Positions 38,984 to 52,100 of a stretch of 64,000 bases of DNA are shown piece by piece. The notes under the pieces were generated by a model. It had not been told where the DNA came from. It did no database searches and saw nothing but the letters and a program-made list of their open reading frames with translations. The position numbers and the translations under genes are program-made. The DNA is from Lingula anatina. Its lineage: Eukaryota > Brachiopoda > Lingulata > Lingulida > Lingulidae. The stretch is taken from positions 433,797-497,796 of the forward strand of contig NW_019774114.1 in NCBI RefSeq assembly GCF_001039355.2, in the 5' to 3' direction. Every line of letters starts with the position of its first letter. Position 1 is the stretch's first letter.

Positions 38984-41900
38984 AATTTCCTAAATAAACA
39001 CAACCTAGGTCTGAATAAGCATTTCTGTAAAATAATCTCTCTGTCATCTCTGTCATTTGGTTACGTAAGTCTTAAAATGGTTTAAGTCGATGAAATCATA
39101 TTGAAATAATACTCAATGATTTTACCCAATATGTATACATGTAATGAATGTTGGGATCATACCTGGCCTTGTACATGGGATTGCCATGTTTGTTTTCTTC
39201 TCAGTACAATGTCTGGTACATGTAAATGAATGGAGTTGTGTAATGAGTCGTGTTTTGTTATGTACAGACACTGTTGTGCCTGTATGTTTCACCATCACCA
39301 GTCTGCCAGCTTTCCTGACAACACATTAACTTGAATATGATATTTTTAATTAATCAAGTGCCATATTTGTTTGGAGTCAACTATAACCTTTTGATAAATC
39401 ATAGAGGAGATCAGGATTATCATGTTATTGGCAATTCTAAGTAGTTTGTTCTAGCTTTACATTTGTAAGTATTTTAGAGATATTCTTTGAAATTCACCAG
39501 AACAAGTCACAGTTTTTCACTGTACTTCTGAGTGTTTACTAATGCTATCTCTTCTTTCTTTGCTGACCATACTCAAATCTGCTAAGGCTTCGGTAAGTCT
39601 GAGGGTTAAAAAGCAATGGAGAATATGTTTGGATCACTGTCTGTGGATTTTTGTGCCCACTTTTCAATAAGAAATTGTCAACTCAGCTTTTTGTCCTTCT
39701 ACAATCTGATACATGATTGGAATGATGATGCATGTGTTAAAACCTAAATCTAAGTTGTCTAAGATATTTTTAATAATAGTAAGTTGAATGTGCATGTCAA
39801 TGATTTCTATAAAATTCATGTGGCTGTGTATTTGCTGTACAGCTTATTGTCTCATTTAAACTAGTAGTTTCTTTTCTTTTCTTGTTAGTGGCCAGTGCAT
39901 TCCCGTGATTGTGTCTAAAGTTTCCACATGGTCAGATATTTTGTGAAATTGTCACGAGTGCTAAATTGCTTTAAGTGGCTCTCCCAACTCATAATTGCAA
40001 CTCATATCCAGAGAGGTTTTTTTTTTCCAAATCGAATATCGAAGTCAAAAGGATGCAGGATAACTATTTAGTTGCAATCTAAAGGGAAGGGAAATGACAC
40101 TTCCTTTTGATGTTCAATTATTATGGCCTTTATCATTTACCCAGCCTATATGGCCATTGCCCAATCATCATACATTCTACAGTTGTGCTGACTTTTCAAA
40201 CACAGTATCCTGAAACTTTGTTACTTAATACAATGCATGAATTGGGTAAAGATATTTAATGTAGGGTAAGAAATATTTTTCTCAGTATGTCTGTATTATT
40301 AAGTAAGAGTTGTGAGGCAAGTAAATAGGACATTAGCAAGAAACCAGGATTTATTATGGTTTAATCTGAAAAAAGGAATAGACTTGAACATATCCCTTTT
40401 TTCAGATGTTTTGTTTTCATTAAATTGAAAACCTCTTGTATCTTTTCTCATTTTATGTACAGTCACAGTGTGTCTGTGTATAAAGGGATCCCAGCGTCTT
40501 TTGTCACAGTTGCCTTACATTCTGTTGCAGTCTTTGTTTGGATTTACCAAATAACACTGCCATTTGATCTGAAACTTAGGATACCTTGATAGACTTCCAT
40601 GGGCCTGCATAAGAGAAGAAAGTGTGTCTGTGTAGATAAGCCAACTAAGCATCTTAACCAAGTGGTGCAAGATATCTCAAAGGCCACCAGCCTGATTTTT
40701 TAGGTGTAAATCTGACATCTTACACCAAAAGTTCTTATTGATTTATGGCTACTGATCATGGTAACTGAAGCCATATTTGGTAGGGCAACTGTATTTTAGC
40801 AGAATGATTGTTGGTGTAACAAAGATATCTGTCTTGTGTTAAGTTTCAAAGACAAAATTTAACTCTTTCTATGTACAGACATGTATTGCCATCACCAGCA
40901 TCTGTATTAATGAAGCCAGAGCTGAAGTGAGAGCCTAAACCAAAGTCGGAGGCATTTTCTTTTTTAAACAATGAGTGGAAAGCAATGTTGCTGTTTTGCT
41001 CCATACTTGTGGTGACTACTCATTGCCTCAGGATATTAAAACTTCGGACATTTTATTAAATGGTCATGATATGATTATTCTTTTTTTCTTTCTTTTGTTT
41101 TTTTAATGACAATATATCATCCAGATGGTATCTCTGATTTAGCTGAAACTTGCTGGGGTTACTTGCAAAAATTAAACTTTTGGCTGTCATTTTTTTAGTA
41201 TTTTTTAAATGCAGGTCAAGTTTGAAAGTAGATTTGATCAGATTATTCTTGAAAAAAAAATTCTCATCCTGAAAGTTTTTTTTCTTTTTTTTTTTAAATG
41301 ATATTGGCATTGGTTGTATATTACAGTTCTTTTACCAAAGCATAAATATTGATATCTCTTTACCTTCAAACTTTTTAGTGTAAAATGCAAGGCATAATTA
41401 CAGGTGTAGTTATCCAATCTACAATTCTTCCTTAATATTTAAAGTGAGAAAGGTTTTCTGTGTATTTGTCAGTTTTAGATGCCTTGTAAAATGCAACCCT
41501 GATGAGGGTCCATTGCCATCATGCTTTCTATCAAGTCTGTCTTAGCATTAACGGTCCTTTATTGGGCACACTTTGGTTCATTCTTCATACTATACTGTTA
41601 CGCCTTCCTGGCCGAGTGCTTTTATGAAGGTACAAAAAACACAATACTCACTGGTGTAAGTCACTAATTCAAGACCCAAAGGACCAACAGGGAGCTGTAA
41701 GAGTCAAAGAAGACCAAAAAGTGCTAAGAGAAGCCATAAGAGACCCCAAAGAGACAGGTTTATTTCAAGTCACACCTTATATACATGTTCAGATAGTACA
41801 CATGTACATATCAGAACCAATTATACAACGAACAGTTTTACCTTTAAGTTACCAATCACAGGAGAGATTCAGACTTGCACGCCGGACTATACTTTACTTA

Positions 41901-43819
41901 TAGAGACATCTACCAGTAGCAATATAAAACAATCTCAGCTAACACAATACATCGTCACAATACTTCTATATGAATTTTTCACTGATGAGCCAGTTTGAAC
42001 TTAAAAATCTAGCATGAAATAGTCTTGCCTGATGGATATATGTGCAGAATTTTTTATAACTGTCTGTACATATGCCAGCTCTGCTGTCTGTTTTTAAAAT
42101 TATTTTGGCAGATAAAGAATGGGCATTATACATAAGTTGTTTTGTTTAAAAGTAGATTAACACATTACAATATTGCTCTAAAAATAGAGAACAGAAGGTC
42201 AATACTTTCATTACAGTTGTATTTTCTTTAATCAGTACAATATATCTGCCATGCAATATGATTTCATAAATTGTTAAATGTTTGATTAAGTAGTAATTTT
42301 TGCCCTCAGTCTGTACAGATATATGTATATACATATATATATTTTTTAACACCGAGACAACGTAATGCAGGCTCTCTTCCCTCAGCACTTGCATTTCTAT
42401 TTTCTTTTCAATAAGCTAAAATTTAGGAATTTTTTGTTATTTTGTAACCTTTATGATGGCTGTTTATTTTCCAGCTTTACTGTCTAGTTCTGCAATATTT
42501 TTAATCAGAATTGCTCAGACCTTATTTAGCTCATTTGTTTCTTTAAATAGTTTTCTGTTATAGAAAGTAGGTATAAGTGGACAGTACATATCCACCTGCA
42601 TGTGTCTGATAGACAAATAGGCGTGTAAAGGATGTTGCAAGTCTTGTTTATAGTCATACTCCTTTTCTTTGTCTTATATCCTTATTAAATTTGTGAAGGC
42701 TCTTTTTTTCTACTGAAAAATATGTATGTGGAATTATTTTATCATTGTAAAGCTTGGTTCAGATCATATTGGTTTATATTTTTATTCAGTTTTTAAAACC
42801 CTATTTGTATTATGTAAGCAAGAAAAATCCATTCATAACCAAATACCCGTATACAGGATTTGTATTGGAATAGGTAACAGGTAGTTTTGCATCCATGTTA
42901 GTGTTTTTATGACTTTATTTTTTGTTTTGATATTTATGCATGCTACTACATACTTGTATTTACTGTATAGTGCTATTAACAGGATATTGTATTCTTATAA
43001 ACTAGTGAAACCTTTTTATTTGTAAATGACATATTAACAATACCTTATGGAATTCTTTTACAGGAGATATTGTTTACTATCAGTATCTTCTTTACACAGA
43101 AAATATAATGTTCAATATTGATTTAAAAGGCTGAAGATATAAATTTGAAGGTAGCCATATGTTTATTGTCAGTATAGTTGTCTTCAGATTTGAAGGCCTT
43201 AATTACTGCATGGTTTTAGAATATATGTATATGTTAAGTTACATATTAGGTTTTGGTGGGCTATTTGGATTGAAGGTTTAGTTTTGAAGTTTTGCATATA
43301 TATTTTAGTAAATTTGAAGTTGATTTTTGAAATTAATTCAATATGGATACTGTTTATAATGGTCATGTGATTTCTTTTCTTTCTTTTTAACATAGGCAAT
43401 GGGTTCTATACACTTTGGTAAAAAATACAAGGTACAAATCACACAATTCAGACAAGCATTTTATACTTTAGGATTTCATAAGACTCCCCATTCTTTGATC
43501 ACATTTCAGCTGAATCCCACAGCCTGACTTTTTGGGAAAATAAGAAAATGATTTTCCTTGAATCTGAATAATGCATCATAAAGATTCTCTGTATTGTTTT
43601 TGTTAACCTTTACACGTTATCTGTTTATATGTAGTCTAAGGAGGGTTGTTTGGTCTATTAATCTAGGCCCCAGCAGGGGAGAACCAGCCTAGCACAGCAG
43701 TTGACTTGTTTGTGTCCACAGAGAAAATTATGGTGCTTAATACGGATCTTAAGGTAAGTTTTTTTTTTTCTAATACCTGTGGTTGATTTCTAAGATGAAT
43801 AATATGATCATAATTCTAC

Positions 43820-43857
<38 letters not shown>

Positions 43858-44259
43858 GTGTTAAAGTAACATTAGAAAAAAACATTGTGAGGATATCTTG
43901 CATTAAGACTACACTGCCAATAAGTCTGTCAAGGACCAGATAGGTAGAGTATATTCTATGTACATAAAATATTTTGAATAACTTTTATTTACTTAAGGAA
44001 ATCATGATGGACCATGCTCTCCGTACCATATCCTACATTGCTGACATAGATGACATTGTGGTCATCATGGCCCGTAGGCGCCTTATTACAAGTCCTGGGG
44101 ATGAACTGTTACGCAAAAAGAAACAAGCCAAAATTCTGTGCCATGTGTTTCATTCAGATGAGGTAAGTTGGCATGGTTTTGATGTAAATTATGTGATAAT
44201 TCTGTGTGGACCAAAATTTTATTTGTCCATCTCTCCAGAGAATACTAGTTTTTCTGTAT

Positions 44260-44290
<31 letters not shown>

Positions 44291-47200
44291 TTTTGATAGT
44301 CTTTTTATCTTAAACCAATTTTTTTGTAGTTTTGTTGTTGTTGTTGTATTGCCGTGAAAGATTAAAATTTATTGCAGAGCAGTGTAGATAGTGCAGTGGT
44401 ATGCTGAAGTTCAATGAGAAATAATATGCACAGCAGATATGTAGGGCAATGTTATACATAGTAATTGGATAAATTTTGTATGTCTCCAGATTATCCAGAT
44501 TATCCTGATGTCCATATTTGAACATGCCATCATGCCTACATCTAGTTTTGCTTGTATATGTTGGTGCTAATTATCTCCTGTTGATTGACAGTGCATCTTT
44601 TCATTAAACAAAATTCAAAGACGGCATCAGTATAAATCCTCCTAAGGGAACATAATCCTAGCACTTTAAGTAAAGATAATTTGACAACAAGAGAGTTGAA
44701 ATATCATCTGGGTGAGGTGGCTTTAGACAGCTAATATGATACATGCATTTGTATAAGACAAACCTTCTTTATATGGGTTAGAGGTTTATTATCAGATAAT
44801 TATATACTATATTTTTGGATAAAAATTTTTACCCATGGTTTACTTACATTAATTGATTGTGGCAAGTTGTATTCCATACAGAAAAGCTATTCAGTATGAA
44901 AGCCAGAGAAAGCTAAAAAGATAAACTGTTCCAGGCCCAGCTTATTGCCCAGTCCATTGGTCAAGCCTTCCAGGTGGCTTACTTGGAATTCCTGAAGGCC
45001 AATGGTATTGATGACCCAGGCCTCCTGAAGGAGATGGACTACCAAGATGTCCTGAACCAGCAAGAAATATATGGAGAGGAACTAGCCATGTTTACTAATA
45101 GAGACAAACAGAAGGAGGTAAGTGTTTTGAAGGGCAAATTGTTTGGTAATTGAATCAGCACAGTAATTGTGTTTTTGTTTGTTGTTTGGATGAAAACATA
45201 AATTCCTTGTAACTCTAATTTGTTTTTATGTACAGACACAGATGTGTCTGTACATATAGCCGTCATCTGCGTCTGTCGTCGTCGCCGTCGTCGCCGTCGT
45301 CGTCGCCGTGCACTTTTACCGATAACACGATAAGTGGAAAACTATTTTACCTTTTGGCTTGAAACTTACAGAACTGATGAATATTCATAATACGCAGGTC
45401 AAGTTCGAAAATCAGCATGATCGGGTCACTTATAGGGAATTTATGCTGTTTTTTCACTTTTTTCAGCATATATGCATCACCGATAACACGATAAGTGGAA
45501 AGCCATTTTACCTTTTGGCTTGAAACTTACACAACTGATGAATATACATAATATGCAGGTCAAGTTCGAAAATCAGCGTGATTGGGTCATTTTTAGTGAA
45601 TTTAGGCGATTTTTTTCTCTTTTTTCAGCATATATGCAGCACCGATAACACGATAAGTGGAAAACCATTTTACTTTTTGGCTTGAAACTTACAAAACTGA
45701 TGAATATTCATAATACGCAGGTCAAGTTCGAAAATCAGCATGATCGGGTCACTTTTAGGGAATTTATGCTGTTTTTTCACTTTTTTCAGCATATATGCAA
45801 CCCCGATAACACGATAAGTGGAAAACCATCCTACCTTTTGGCTTGAAACTTACAAAACTGATTAATATTCATAATACACAGGTCAAGTTCGAAAATCAGC
45901 ATGATTGGGTCATTTTTAGGGAATTTATGCTGTTTTTTCACTATTTTTCAGCATATATGCAGCACCGATAACACCATAAGTGGAAAACCAATTTACCTTT
46001 TGGCTTGAAACTTGTAGAACTGATAAATATTCATAATACGCAAGTCAAGTTCGAAAATCAGCATGATTCGATTATTGTTAGGGAATTTATGCTGTTTTTT
46101 CACTTTTTTCAGCATATATGCAGCACTGATAACACAATAAGTGGAAAACTGTTTTTTCATTTGGCTTGAAACTTACAGAACTAATGAATATTCATAATAC
46201 GCAGGTCAAGTTTGAAAATCAGCAAGATCGGGCAATTTTTATGGAAGTATTCTTTTTTTTTTTTTTTTTTTTCAATTTTTTCAGCACTTTTATAACACCG
46301 ATAACATGATAAGTGTAAAAATGTTTTTCCTTTCCTTGGATTGAAATTTACAGAACTGGTGAATATTTATTATACGCAGGTCAAGTTTGAAAATTGGCAT
46401 GATTGGACTATTTTTACAAAAGTAATGCTGTTTTTTTCCCTTTATTCAGCATACATGCAACACTGATAACGCATTTTAAGGAAAACCAATCAGCCTTTTG
46501 TCTTGCAACTCACAGGAGTGATCAATCTGACCAGTATACAGATCAAGTTTGAAAATAAGCTTGATCAGTTAAGTTTTGATGAAGTTATTAGCCTTTTTGT
46601 ATATAAGTGGTTTTTCTTCAGATTTAATTCTTAAGCATGTTAACAGTCTCATAACGGTACTAATTGGATATGTTAAAGTGTTGTTTTAACATTTTCTGCT
46701 TCTTAACAATATTGTTAGTTGATTATATAAAAATGACGGTAAACCTATTATCCTGCATTGTGTAATAAAGTATCAAAAATGGAAAGGAACTCATCATTGC
46801 AGTTCGTCAGATTCAATCATTCACTATGTTCAGAATCTCCAAATGGAGCTAATTGGACATTATAAATTGTTCTATTGATATTTTTCCTATGTCAACAATT
46901 TTCCTAGTTGATCATTTAAAAATGACAGTTAATTGATGATGGTTTTATGTAAAAAAGGTGTTGAAAATGGAAAGAAAATCATTTCAGTACAGTTATCTCT
47001 TGTTAACATTTTGGCATTTTGAAAGTGTGACCCTAACTTCCATGTCCTTGGAGACCTTTCCATATCACATTTTCTGAATATCCATGATACTTTTATTTTT
47101 TTATAAAAAATTTGATGGTCATTATGCTGTTAAGTATTATGTTATATTGCATGAAAGTTAAAGAAAACCCTATTTTGGACACTGCTGCCAGGATAGCGAT

Positions 47201-49094
47201 TAAGGGAAAACCATGTTACTTATGATAATCAACCTTACTGAAAAGAGTGAAGTGCAGCTTGTGTTGGAAAACCATCGTAATTGTTTTCTGTTTTGAAAGC
47301 AATGCAGTACAGTGCTATTTGGTGCAATAAATGTATATGGATAGTAGGCAGTTAATTCAGGGTTATAAAATAATTTGCTTAATTGATTTTCAAGTTATTT
47401 CAGGGTTATAAAATAATTTGCTTAATTAATTTTCAAGTGGGTATTAAATGAGATTACATAAACACACATTGAGATTTCATTGTAAAGTCCCATCGGTTTA
47501 GCTTTCTTAACTGTGTCACATAATTAGGAATCGATGATTATTATGCAGGTAAATGTTATTTAATATGGAAAATAAGTTTACAAAAAAAAATTTGTGTAAC
47601 GCTTACATTAATGCTAAAGATGAATAACAGTGCCTTATTATTCTCAAACTCAATAGGGTTATTCATATCATGTTAGTAATTGTACAGCTAGATTAAAAGT
47701 TTGAATAGCAGCTTTATTGGTATTTTTTGTTATGTTTTATTTTACATTTTCTTTTAATTTTTTTATGCTGTTTTTTCACTTTTTTCAACATATATGCAAC
47801 ATTAATAACACAATATAAGAAAAACAGCTTAGCCAATTGTCATTATACTCACAGGAGTGGTCAATCTTACAAAAATGCAGGTTGAGTTCGAAAATCAGTG
47901 TTATCGGGCCATTATTTTAGAAGTTGTACTGTTTTTTCAAATTTCCTCAGATTCAATTCTTAGGCATGTTAACAGTCTCATTATTGAACTAATAAGATAC
48001 GTAAAAGTGTGTGTTTGATATTTCCTGCATCTTTACAACATTGTTAGTTGATTATGTAAAAATGATGGTAAACTTGTTATCATGTATTGTGTAATCAAGT
48101 GTCCAAAACGGAAATAAACTCATATCATTGCAGTTTGTCAGATTCAATCATCCACATCTGCCATGATGACCATGATGGGAAAACCGTGTTACTTATGATT
48201 GTCAAACTTTCAAAAAAGAAACACAGGACTAAAATGCAGCCCAAGTTGGAAAAGCAGTCTAATGGGCTTCTTTTTCTGGAAGTTATACATTTTAGTGAAA
48301 TATTCATTATCTTTTTGGCATATTCATTGTGGGACTCGGAGCTCCCATGGACATGAAGCCGGATGGTAATCAAATTTTCTACATGTTCATGCTATTTATA
48401 GTCAATAATCAAAAATTGGTGATAATTATTCTATAATTTATTATGTAATGTTACATCAAAATTGACAATAATCTTTTTGCACTGCTACTGCAAACATTAT
48501 GAAAAGAAAACTGTGTTATTTATTATTATATTTAACTTAAGAGTATGATTTTTAGGATTGGCATGCAGTTCAAATTAGAAAGCCAGGTCAATTGGGTTAT
48601 CATTTATTATTGAATTTAATGCAATTTTGTGTGAAATTTCATTTTTCTCATTCTGGCACTTTCTAAGTATAAACTTGAACTCTGATGGGCCTGAAGCCTT
48701 ATGCTTTTACTTTCGTCGGTGTTACCTGTTGTGCAAAATTAAAATTTGATGTTGACTGTGCAGTTAAACATAATGTATTATTGCATCAGAAGTGGTAGTC
48801 TCCTATTTTGTGCATTATTGTTTTGTGCTCTTCTTAAGTTGTGACTTATGGGCCTGAAAGACCTTTGAGAGGGTCAGTCTATAAATTTCCCTTGGGTATC
48901 ACTTCGCTAATTTCAGTTATAAAGTAATTTGCCTAATTGATAGGCTACATAAAGCACACTTGTGATTTGAGATTACATAAAGCACACTTGTTGATATTTC
49001 CCTGTAAACTCCCATAGGTTAAGCTCTCTGCTAGATTAATAATAAGGAAGCAGTGATAATTATGCAGGTAAATTTTGTTTAATATTGCAAATAA

Positions 49095-49165
<71 letters not shown>

Positions 49166-52100
49166 AACTGAAAGATTAAAAGTTTGAATAGCAGCTTCAT
49201 TGGAATTATATTTACCTCTGCCAAGGAGGTTATATTTTCACCCCTGTTTGTCATCAACATAACTCAAAAAGTTATGGACCGATTTTGCTGAAATTTTCAG
49301 GAACTGTCAGAAGTGGGCCAAAGAGGACAAAAATCAATAATAATCAACAATTGCTACCTTGGCAGAGGTCTGCACTCTCGGAGTGCTTTTCTAGTTTTGT
49401 TATGTTTTCCTTTATAATTTTTTCTCAAACACTTGCATTTGTGACTTTTAACTCTCATCCGCCTGAGACTCTGACATTTCTGTATTTCCACATAAGCAGT
49501 TGTATTGTTTTTTATGTCTTTAAACATTATGTTACTTATGTAATATTATTTTATGCACTGTCATCATTTTTCAAATATTGAGACTTTCATCATGTGACTT
49601 TGGTCTCTCATGATCCTGAAACTGTAATCTTATTGAAAGGGTAGATTGAGACCATCTTCTGGGACTTCCGGAAGACAGTCAGGTTATTAAGTTTATATTG
49701 CCTGGTATCTATTTTTTCTTCTGTTGGAAGACCATCAAAATGAAGGATGGATCAAAATAGATACTTTGGAATACTGTCAGAGAATATCTCTGGGTCCGCT
49801 CATGTTATTGACCATTTTACCTGTTGTGCATGATTAAAATTCGGTGTTGACTGATAGTGCTATTATAAGCATTATTTATTATTGCATCAAAATTGACAAA
49901 ATGACCTTTTTTGCATCTTTATTTTCTGTTTTTTGTCTGTACATTTGACAGCTTTGCTGCCTTGTTTAATTCTCTCCCTGTCTTTCTCTTAACTCTCCAG
50001 AACACTGTAAATCTCATCAGGGTCACATTTTACAAGGCATCTAAAACTGACAAATGTACAAAAAACCTTTATCACTTTAAATATTAAGGAAGAATTGTAG
50101 ATTGGATAACTACACCTGTAATTATGCCTTGCATTTTACACTAAGAAGTTTGAAGGCAAAGAGATATCAATATTTATGCTTTGGTAAAAGAACTGTTATA
50201 TACAACCAATGCCAATATCATTTAAAAAAAAAAGAAGAAAAAAAAACTTTCAGGCTGAGATTTTTTTTTCAAGAATAATCTGATCAAATCTACTTTCAAA
50301 CTTGACCTGCATTTAAAAAATACTAAAAAAAATGACAACAAAAAGTTTAAGTTTTGCAAGTAACCCCTGCAAGTTTCAGCTAAATAAGAGATGCCATCTG
50401 GATGACATATTGTCAACAAGGCCGAAATTTAAAAAAATCAAGAAAGAAAGAGAAAAGAATAATCATATCATGAACAATAAAATGTCCTAAATTTTAATAT
50501 TCTGAGGCAATGAGTAGTCACCACAAGTATGAAACAAAACAGCAACATCTTTCCATTCATTGTTTAAGAAAAGAAAATGTCTCTGACTTTGGTTTCGGGT
50601 CTCACTTCAGCTCCGACTTCAGCAACACAGATGCTGGTGATGTGAATACATACAAACACTACTCCTAGTTTCGATGCGACAGGTCACTGGACGATGTCGT
50701 ATTTCGATATAATCGATGTAAATGGATTTTCCGCCAGGACAATTATTTTTTCCCCATCGAAAAGATCGAAGAATTACCGTATATAATATATCTTAATAAT
50801 ATTTTGTCACACAGTGTAAGATTTGGTGCTGCATACACTTTACTTTGTTACTTAACAGTACATAGTTAATTACTTACCTCAGCAGTATACAAGTGGATTC
50901 TTGATAACATTAAATCTCTTTGTGTTATATAAATATATAACTGATAAAACATAAATAAATGAATAATTTTTTCATTTCTGTGATCTGTAATGTTTTAGGT
51001 CATTGTTCCCAAACTGAAGAGTGAAATCCTGGGTATAGTGATAGTGGAGTCAGGCTGGGGATCTATGGTGCCCACCGTGGTGATAGCCAACATGGCTGCC
51101 AACGGCCCTGCAGCCAGATGTGGACAACTTAATATTGGAGATCAGATCATATCCATTAATGGTGTCAGCTTAGTGGGATTACCTTTGTCATCTTGTCAGA
51201 ATTATATTAAGGTAAGTCTCATATCGCGGTCAGTTTTTCATATTTTGCCAACTATTAATCATTCTTTCAGTTTTTCTTTTTGGTCAGCTATTTTTGTCTC
51301 GTTTTATACTTTTGCTCATAGAATCCATAACTTTTGTTTAAATTTTTGTATGTTGATTAGGCAATGTTGATATCAGAAACCAGTGAAACTTTTTCACCTT
51401 ATTTTGCAATATACAAACTAAAAGCTACAACCACAGTATAATTACTAGATTATCGATCTCATCTTAAAATTTCAGGCATTAAAATCACAGACAGTGGTCA
51501 AGCTGACCGTAGTGTCCTGCCCACCAGTGGTGGAAGTGAGAATCAAAAGACCTGATGTCAAGTACCAGCTGGGGTTCAGTGTCCAAAATGGAGTTGTAAG
51601 TTGAAAGACATCCAATACCATGAATAACAAGATGATATAAATCAGTTACAAAACAACATGATGAATAATAAATTTAAATGCTTCAGTGCCCTAGTTTGTA
51701 ATCAGGATAGCTGTACCTCTTTTTTGGCAGAACATAAAGATCATGGTTGAAGTACTTATCCTCTCCCTCTTCCACCCAAACGCCATACATTTGTCTGTTT
51801 CCTCTGACTTAAACTATGTGCATTTTTCTCCTCTACACAAATAGATCTGCAGTTTGCTCCGGGGTGGCATAGCTGAGCGGGGAGGAGTTCGAGTTGGCCA
51901 TCGTATCATAGAAATCAATGGAGAGAGTGTGGTAGCTGTGCCACATGAGAAGATTGTCACCCTGCTGGCAAATGCTATAGGAGAGGTAGGCAAACCTTTT
52001 CTTTTTATGGACAGATGCTGTGTGTAATCATGTAATTGTCACCTTTTTATGTTAGTTTTTGATGGTGGTTTAAATTTTGAAGCTTCAGTTTTCTTAATTG

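Larger units (their letters stand above)
45226..49961. mobile_element. 4.7-kb insertion present in haplotype A only
   Basis: TTGTTT flanks both ends (45220-45225, 49962-49967), and the second copy of the locus has a single TTGTTT at 58074-58079 with nothing between. The left end is a perfect 14+2+14 hairpin (45227-45256, arms TATGTACAGACACA). The right end carries GTCTGTACA. Inside are a GTC/GCC-rich tract, a 161-bp tandem array, two diverged long direct repeats, a (TA)n tract and a nested MITE. No transposase or other protein is recognisable, so it is a non-autonomous or satellite-derived element of unknown class. Confidence 0.7.

Noticed and set aside
38709-39056. A 115-codon minus-strand frame with a long Tyr-Ile repeat
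   Set aside because: It is only a translation of the (TA)n microsatellite and flanking intron.
45226-49961. Helitron
   Set aside because: A hairpin lies near one end, but there is no CTRR terminus, no TC start and no A/T insertion point. Flanking TTGTTT copies argue against it.
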